This document shows positions 56,955 through 64,000 of a stretch of 64,000 bases of DNA, piece after piece (position 1 is the stretch's first letter; each line of letters opens with the position of its first letter). The notes under the pieces are model-generated. The model was not told the DNA's origin. It saw only the letters and a program-made list of their open reading frames with translations, and searched no databases. This DNA comes from Massospora cicadina. Taxonomy: Eukaryota > Entomophthoromycota > Entomophthoromycetes > Entomophthorales > Entomophthoraceae. The translations under genes and the position numbers were made by a program. The stretch is from contig JAKSZP010018529.1 of the NCBI GenBank assembly GCA_022478985.1, positions 62,001 to 126,000 on the forward strand, in the 5' to 3' direction.

Positions 56955-58866
56955 ACCTTTTCTCTGCTCGGCATAATTTTCCAAGCAATTTATTTGGTAA
57001 ATTAAAAGCAAACACTTAATCGACCACCAAAGTCTTGCTCCAATGTCATTGGATCCCCCACTAACTGTCCCAGTGTGGGGCAGTGGCGAAACTCCCCTCT
57101 GTTTTCCATCCGACAGGAAAACGCTTGAACTGGCCCACCCAGTCATTCCAAACCCTTGGGATATTTTGTTCCTCCCAGGGATCTCAATGCCCATCTCACC
57201 CAAACCCAAGCGGTGCCCCACTGCCCCCTGGTGCTCCCCTGGAGCAACATGCATTTTGGCCTTAGGGTTGAATATGGGAAACTCTTCCCCTACAATGACC
57301 AAGCCATTATCAGAATGGCTCAGGTGGTGATGACACCAGCCTATTTTATTGACTTTTGTCCCTATAAGGGGGACTTTGATCTTGGCTTCCCATGTGAAGC
57401 TGATGCCGCCACTGTGGCAACGGTGCCATTAATATTTAATAATATTCCCCTTCCAACAACTCAGACCCAGCTCCCAACGGACACCACCTTGGTGGTCCAG
57501 TTCGCTGGTTTGCCCACCCACCTCCCCCCTGAAGTGCTCCACCAGGTGCTGATGAAAGGTTTGGCAGCTTATGGCGCCAACCCCATCTTGCAATTTGTGG
57601 TCCCAAATGGGGCCACATGCCTCGCTGGGCCTTGGGCATATGACACAATCAGCCCTGAATTTACAAAAATTTTGTTGGAAATTCCCCCTCGTGCCACCAT
57701 CCCATATGCCCCCAACCATCCGTTATGGGCCCACGTTGAGGGCGGATGGACGATTTGTCCATCCTGCTTTGAGTTAGAACACTCAAAATGCAAATGTCCA
57801 TATTCAGAAACTTCCACTGATGCAAAAGTTCTCCTGATAACCACCAATCTGCCACCCTCCTCGTACCAACTATAACATGAGGTACAATCCTACCTTCCCC
57901 TCCTCCAAAGACTGATGTTGCAGCTGCACCTGCAGCCACCAATCAGCATCCACCTTGCCCAGGGCTGCACATGATTCTTCCAATCAAGCGCAGGATTGGA
58001 CCCCATTTAAATCCCAAGAAAAACCCAGAAATCTAGCCAATCCTCAACCATATGCCGATTTCCCAATCCAATTCAACCAAAACCTATGGGAGTATTTGGA
58101 TGAAATTAGTGAATCAGGTAATGTTGTTGAGGAACCATCACTGCAAGTTGACAGGTTCTGTAATGCAGAATGGGATGCAAAATTCCCGCCTCAAAAATAA
58201 GCCCCACAACCTAACGCTGAACCATTCTACAGTGACCACCAGCTTGCAGTAGAAGCAGCTGCCACACCATATTGCCATCCGCTCTGCAAAGCTGCCACCA
58301 AATCTGTGGCTGCACTCGCAGGAGGTTTTCACCTCCCAATATCCCCAATAATTTTACTACACAAAATAAGATCAATATTAAAACTTTACACAAAAACGTC
58401 AAGAAGCCATCCAGAACGTGGTAACAGTAGCATGGAATCTGAAAGCAAAACAAACCCAAACCAACATTGCTACATTTGTTAAGCTCCTAGACGCCCGCCT
58501 CAAAGCTGAAGATGCTTTGGCCAAATACATCGTTGCCATTTTGATGGTTGGCAACTATTTGGAAGTTCCAGTCATCAAGAATATTGAACTTCATACTGCC
58601 GATGCCCCCACACCCTTACTATCTGCCTCAACACGCACCCTACTCTGGAATGAGATGGATGCGGCTGAAGATGAGCCCCCCAATCCCCCTCCCCATCCAT
58701 CATGGAGGGATAGCAGTATCCGCTGCCCACCTGGTTAGATATTTTGATAGGTATGATTCAATAAATCCGTCCATCTTGGGTGCTTTGTTTATATCATTTT
58801 TTAATATATTTAGTTTTAGTTCATTAATGTCCGTCCCCTGGTCAGCTTACCTAGGTTAAATAAAAT
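56955..58866 (+). mobile_element. ORF1-only retroelement copy D, complete
   Basis: About 1.91 kb flanked by the exact 14 bp AAAAATGATTTATT (56941-56954 and 58867-58880). The 5' end CCTTTTCTCTGCTCGGCATA matches copy B. The 3' end TGTCCGTCCCCTGGTCAGC (58829-58847) differs from LINE L2's TGTCCGTCCCATGGTCGGC at two positions. Confidence 0.93.
57043..58738 (+). pseudogene. ORF1-like protein of copy D
   Basis: ATG at 57043 (VPVWGSG). Frame changes near 57085 and 57150 lead into a long frame, 57156-57875. This has YGKLFPYNDQAIIRMAQ, FIDFCPYKGDFDLGF, LVVQFAGLPTHLPPE and the intact knuckle CPSCFELEHSKCKC (57760-57801). A further shift leads to QNLWEYLDEISESGN (near 58078-58122), SDHQLAVEAAATP (58234-58272) and the end section 58418-58738, with TADAPTPLLSAS and a Pro-rich tail. 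Same gene as in copies A to G. Confidence 0.8.
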
Positions 58867-58880
58867 AAAAATGATTTATT

Positions 58881-60807
58881 CTGTCAGCTTTACAAGTTTA
58901 CCTTGATTTATTCTTTTTTTATACAGTTTTACTATTTTGAGTGCTCTATTTACCTGTTCATATATCGTTAAGTTTAACCTTGATTGCAACATTCATGTAC
59001 TCACTACAGGGGAACTTAACACAACACAATTTGCATAATATTAAAATTGAGTCAATGATAAAGCCTCTTTTTTATTAAGTTTGGGAAACAAGTATTACCA
59101 TCAGCCTATATACAATGGAGAGCCTAGTCAAGATCACTTCCATATTTATTTATTGAACTGAGGCAAGCTGACCAGGAGACAGGCATTACCAAAAGAAAGA
59201 AATAAATGACATGAAACCTGAACAGGGTTAACTCTGTCAAAGAAATTTTTTCTACCTCCAGATCAGGACTCAAATTTTTCTGGTTTCGTCATGGGTAAGG
59301 TTTTTGTGTTATTAGACCTACTAACCGCCAATAGCTTCTTTGGCTGGCGCCCCCAATTGACGTGCAAAGGGTGGGAATTGAACCCGCAACCTTCAGTTTG
59401 GTAGCCATACGCCCTCCCAACTCGCCTTCCACCCCCTTTACTTTCATGTTAGCAGTTGGAAAATGAGGATATTGATGCTCAAGTCATAGATCTCGTCCCA
59501 GTAGGGCCATTAACTCTTCAGTACCTAATCTGGATGACCAAAATACCCTATGAACATGTTAAAGAAGTCATGGAATGTCTAATCAAATTCTATCACTCTC
59601 CACCAATGCTGTCAACAAGAAACACTTAGGACTTTTTAGAAAATATGAAAATAAGATTACCTGCGCTCAAATGATTACCTGTTCCAAGAGATGATGATGG
59701 GCACTATGATAAAGATGATTGCAACTCATTCACAAATAGTAATAATGATTTCTCATTAAATACATCTGCTAGAACATGCAGATACTAACCTGACCATTTT
59801 GTAATCAGTAGATTGGTTGAGTTTGCAGAGGCTCAGCACAAAGGCAATCAATTTTAGTGGACTAACTGGATGGTACTTTATGGATGTTCCAAACTGTCAT
59901 CCTACATGCCCAACTTCAGGCCAGCAAGGCCAATCAAAGAGTGGATGAACTTAAGACCATATTAACAGCACTCTGGCACAAATCAAATTGAGTATAGGTT
60001 ACTACGGAGTTTTAGAGCAATGGGTAGCAGACTTAACCCATTATTGTTGCCAAGTTGAAGTATATTTAAGAATAAAGGTGACACAACATAAAATTTATGA
60101 AGCATAGAACCAAAAAGCGCATGCCCAGAATAGTCGCTCAATCAATCAACTGGGTGAAGAGATGACCATCAACTAGTTCACCACTTTGGCGCTGTGATCA
60201 ATCACCATCAAATCCAGGATCTTAAGAAGAACTCATAAGATAGCCAGCAAAGTCTCAGAGCTCATAAAAGGAGAACGGATGCATGGTATAATATTATCAC
60301 ACTATATTCCATAAATTAAGCTCGTTTTTGACCTGGTTCAAGCCCAAGGCCTGAAAATGATTCATCTCACTGAGGAGAGCGCACCTTAAAGGCAAGTTTT
60401 TAGAAAAGAGCTAAATTTATTAGAGGTCTAAAATTTATGGAGAACAAACATCATAACCTCTCCAACCAGCATCAATTCTGGAAAAAGGATTATTTAGGAC
60501 CTTATAGATACCGGTCAAGGACCTTCCAACAGAAAGACAAAAGCTATATTTACTGATACAAGTGAATCTATCCCAAAAGGCATAAAATCTGAAGATTACA
60601 AATCGCCTGTTGGGAAGGTTATCTTTTTGCTCTAACTTCTTTTCCTACTCCCAAAAGATTTTATGTAAATGGCTAGCTTGTAGACTCCAAGCCGCGCTTC
60701 CTCATCAGCTTAAATTAAAAGAAATTACCTCATCCCACCCTGTGCAAAATTACCACCTCATCGGCCTCAACTCATATAAACTTTAGTCTAAAAATGGCAG
60801 TTTTAAC
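58881..60807. other. Spacer with a tRNA-like remnant, otherwise unrecognised
   Basis: About 1.9 kb. A tRNA-like segment is at 59362-59432. From 59450 to 60700 short open stretches in changing frames suggest an old decayed coding sequence, but I recognise no domain. Confidence 0.4.
59362..59432 (-). tRNA. tRNA-like sequence (pseudogene or SINE head)
   Basis: 71 nt on the minus strand. A perfect RNA polymerase III B box GGTTCAATTCC (59374-59384) lies in a near-complete T arm. An AGTTGGGAGGGCG D-loop-like stretch precedes it, and the ends GTGGAAG and TTTGCAC can pair at six of seven positions including one G-T. The anticodon stem does not pair well, so it is not a working tRNA. Confidence 0.45.
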
Positions 60808-60824
60808 AATATACCAGAGCTTTT

Positions 60825-62687
60825 TGGGAAGTTCTTTATTTCCGCTTGACATCAATTTTTGAGCAAAATTTTGAAAAACATACTGATTTTACACCACCGT
60901 CTTACCACACCAATTATCAAATTTATGTCCTTGGAACCACCACCTGCTAGTATTTATCGCCCAGCAGGCAAAAGCATATGGACTGGTTTATCCAGTCCAC
61001 CAAAACATCTAGCCGCGTTGTCTCTCCAAGGGACCTAGCACTGCACCCCACATGACTCCACCCAATCTTCCCCCACCCTTACCCTACCCCAAACCAATAT
61101 TTTCTTTTAACTCCACATCGAGTTCAGATGTCTCTTCCTGTATTCTGACTGAGAGATAATTGAGCTGGAAATGGCCACCTTTGCACCAGCAGGGTTAATT
61201 GACTTCTGCCCTTACAAGGGCTATTTTGATATTGGATTACTCATCAAAGCGTATGCAACTGCTTCTGCAGCTACTCCCTTAATATACAAAAACACCCCCA
61301 TTACCACCACCCAAACACGTCTCCCATATGATACCACACTCATGGTGACTTTGTGAACCTCCCCTCACACCTTCCACCTCAAACTCTTTATGAGGAATTG
61401 ATGTTGGGGCTGTTCACTTATGGCAAAAGCCCTCTCCTCAAATACATTGTCCCAAGTGGTGCTGAATACATTGCGGCACCTTGGGCAATGGCCTTCATTC
61501 CCCCCACTAGCTGAACATGGCCCAGCACATCCCACAGTGTGCCTATATCCCATCCACACCTGACCATTTCTTTTAGGCTCACACCAAAAATGGTCGCACA
61601 CTCTGTCCCCTTTGCCATGAGTTGGACCACACAAAAACATGTTATTACAATTCAAACCTGCAAACACGTCTAACTCCACTCATGAGGCCACACCAACAGC
61701 GTTCAAGTGGAGATTTTGGCTGCCCCCCAGGTTGATCGCTCAATAAATCTGCAACAAAATTGAATATCCTTAATCCAAGATGGCCAATGTACACCCAGGT
61801 CAATCAATTGAAAGCAGGTTTAGACCATTGTTCAATCCAGAAAATCTCCAGCCCCAAAACCTACCTGACCTAAGTTACCTACCACTGTATCTTCCCAATC
61901 AACTAAAATCCCTGTAACTTATTGGATTAAGTGACTGAATCTGGTGAAATTGTCCCACCACCGAGTTATAAAATTGATTTAGTACCTTATCTGAATTCAG
62001 ACTTTGATGCCCCATCCCCAATCAACCGATATGTCCCCAAACCCAATGCCACCCTTCTACCAAAGTGACCACTAGCTTGATGAGGTCGTGGTGGCCTTAA
62101 CCAATAAACTTCATCTTTGCAAATTGTGTGCAAAATCTGTCACAGAATTTAAAAGGGCTGCACCTCCTTGCTTCCCTCCAATTTTCCTCTTACTGCAAAA
62201 GAGAAAATCAAATGCACCGTTGAAACTGCCGCCACCGCTGTCAAGCATATTACTGAACTGGCAGATTTTTTTCCCATCCACATGCACCACATGAGCCATT
62301 ATTGCGAAATTAGAACATCTTCCCAACGCCCACATCCAAGCTGAACACCATGTTGTTGAACTCATAGAGGCTTTGATCCAGGCCTAAATTGTTGATCTCA
62401 ACAACTATCTACTTTGCCTCAACCCTCATTTCGCGGATGCTAAAACCCCTTTTCTATCAGCATTGATCCGCCTCTACAATGCTGAGCCTGATGATGATCT
62501 GCCCAATCCCCCTCCGCCATGGTGGGATAAGTGGCTCGCCGCTGTGGCACCTGGTAGGTATTTTCTAATTTCGTTTTTGTGTCTTGCTGCTTGGTAATGG
62601 CGGTCAATTCATGTTTTTTTGTTGGCTTAGTTTTGGAGTTTCGGTTTTGGTATTTTCCATTCCCTGGTCGGCTTGCCTTAGTTAAAT
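60825..62687 (+). mobile_element. ORF1-only retroelement copy F, complete
   Basis: 1863 bp flanked by AATATACCAGAGCTTTT (60808-60824) and AATATACTAGAGCTTTT (62688-62704), 17 bp with one change. The 5' region CTTTATTTCCGCTTGACATC matches copy E. The 3' end has TTCCCTGGTCGGCTTGCC then a TTAAATAAT tail. Confidence 0.92.
60925..62565 (+). pseudogene. ORF1-like protein of copy F
   Basis: ATG at 60925. The N-terminus lacks the VWG.G segment present in other copies. RRM-like block at 61140-61480 (FAPAGLIDFCPYKGYFDIG). The knuckle near 61600-61640 reads CPLCHELDHTKTC, one residue short of the usual spacing. Later parts carry SLIRLYNAEP-like and PPPWWDKW segments at the C-terminus (near 62455-62535). 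Several stops. Closest to copy E by knuckle sequence. Confidence 0.7.
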
Positions 62688-62819
62688 AATATACTAGAGC
62701 TTTTAGGCTTCAGTTAAGTATATTAGGCAATAGAAACTACCATTTCAATTCTTTGACCCTACTAAGGTTTGATAAGAAGGGGAATACACACAAATTCCTG
62801 TTCATATTTGAGATCATAG

Positions 62820-64000
62820 TTTTCTTTCTTGTTGTAAACACTTTTGCAACCTAATCAATTCAAGACTAAATCTAATTTAATAATCTCATAGAGGAGATTA
62901 GTCTGCGCCCAAATCTGGGAGCAGTTGGGCAAGCAAGGCAAGAGGAGCAGGCGGAAGGCCCGCGGCCTCTAACGTTTGAAAACGCCCTGGAGAATCTGGC
63001 GAAATAGAAAAAAATCTAAAAAAACCGGCGGTCACAATTTCCCCAGAGATACTCGCATGGCAAGCATAATGCAACCAGTACATCAACACGCCACACTCCC
63101 AGCCACTTTCATCGGTGGAATTTGGAGTCCGTGTGTATCTGGACATCAAAAAACGGCCTTATGGGAAAAATTTTGTGAAGATGTACACAAAATTTTCCTG
63201 ACCGCGGTGTACATTGCACCTCACTCCATGTCGCGTGGTTGGCTGGACCTAAGTTTCAAAAGCAAAATAGCAGCAGATGAGGCTGCAGTGGTGCGCATAG
63301 TGGTCGACCTCCCCAAAGGGCAATGGGTCATCCAAACAAAATGCACCAGATGGACAAAATCAAACCAAATTTTCCTCACGTTTGACTTTTTGCCTACTAC
63401 AGTAAAACGTGACATTTTGGAGCAACACCTGAAAGATGGTCTCGCCATATATGGCTAAATACAATCTTTCGAAATGCAACATTTCATGCTGATGCCACAC
63501 CTGTGCACCAGCAAAGCTATCGCAGTTCTGACCCCAACTGAGGAGATTGTGAAGGACCTAACCCAGATCCTGCACTCCACCTTTATTGATATTGCAGGGC
63601 ATACCACTCACCCATTCTGGGTAACGGTGGACAGCGCGCCCCCCATTTGCACCCATTGTGACGTGTTTGGCCATAAGGCGCATGCATGCCTCATCAAGGA
63701 GGGCGTCACATTCCAAGAGCACCCCTCGGCAGCCATGGCCAGTGGAGAGGCGCACTACAAACCAACTGCAAGCACCAAGGAGGCTTTCCCATGGGGAGCA
63801 CAAGGCTGCTACCTATTGGTAAAGCCCATCTCCCCGCAGGAGTGGAAGAAGGCCAAGCAGGCCCATAGGGCTGCGGCCAAGGAAGCAGCCAAGGCCACTA
63901 CCACCATCCCATACTCACAACACCAGGAGGACATGGAGACCTTCGCGGCAGAAGCGACTCAGGAATCCATCACCCAATCAGATTGGGAGGCCCATGCCAA
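62820..64000 (+). mobile_element. LINE L3, 5' part, cut by the window edge
   Basis: Aligns with L2 from its first base (TTTTCTTTCTTG versus TTTTCTTTCTCG) to the window end with few differences. The 5' hairpin is kept with one G-T pair (GTTGTAAA-CACT-TTTGCAAC). It lies 115 bp after copy F. Confidence 0.93.
63057..64000 (+). pseudogene. LINE ORF1 of L3, partial
   Basis: From the ATG at 63057 the frame stays open to the window end except for one TAA at 63456-63458, where L2 has GAA. The RRM-like block includes WLDLSFKSKIAADEAA and IFLTFDFLPTTVKRDILEQ; the knuckle is CTHCDVFGHKAHAC (near 63646-63690). This copy is better preserved than L2 and shows that the L2 frameshifts are secondary. Confidence 0.85.

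Noticed and set aside
54527..62687. CRISPR array or tandem satellite
   Set aside because: The repeated units are complete 1.9 kb elements, each with its own target duplication.
1..64000. Prokaryotic operons or a defence island
   Set aside because: No consistent ribosome-binding sites, no runs of intact genes, and the content is eukaryotic retroelements.

Overview
This window is eukaryotic and consists almost entirely of transposable elements. I see no bacterial operon and no host gene I can defend. The content is Ty3/gypsy LTR elements (one with a C-terminal chromodomain), an L1-like non-LTR element (LINE) with a CCHC zinc-knuckle ORF1 and an endonuclease/reverse-transcriptase ORF2, and a family of about 1.9 kb elements that encode only an ORF1-like protein. 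Nearly all genes are broken by stops and frameshifts. A repeat-rich fungus is my best guess, but the sequence does not prove it.

Layout, using my own labels (Gy = gypsy element; A to H = ORF1-only copies; L1 to L3 = LINE copies). 1-113: 5' end of LINE L1, minus strand. 529-10430: ORF1-only copy A, split at 859/8831 by chromovirus Gy1 (860-8830, duplicated target ATGGG). Gy1 is itself split by minus-strand copy B (4594-6494). 10445-12780: AT-rich and unassigned. 12796-14690: copy C, the best preserved. About 14706-41290: a plus-strand gypsy element (Gy5) cut into pieces by copy G (15298-17164), LTR-like DNA (17.4-20.1 kb) and Gy4 (20689-40361). Gy4 contains Gy2 (21196-27804) and Gy3 (27880-34304, duplicated target TTTAG). 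About 42090-53900: a degenerate copy H interrupted by Gy6 (42241-53569, duplicated target ATCAG), which contains the complete LINE L2 (43297-48573). 54527-62687: three complete ORF1-only copies in a row (E, D, F), all plus strand. 62820-64000: LINE L3, cut by the window edge.

How the parts relate. The ORF1-only elements have 14-17 bp target-site duplications and are complete at both ends. Their protein is related to LINE ORF1 (RRM-like block plus CX2CX4HX4C knuckle) and is followed by a conserved C-terminal region I do not recognise. Their 3' terminal sequence closely matches that of the LINE. I infer a HAL1-like family that borrows the LINE's ORF2 machinery. Other points of interest are an ORF1 stop codon in the loop of a perfect hairpin, in frame with ORF2, in L2; two tiny poly(A) retroposons sharing one 20-base core and each flanked by a 17 bp duplication; and loss of gypsy catalytic acids mostly by G-to-A changes at C-preceded positions, which suggests CpG deamination.
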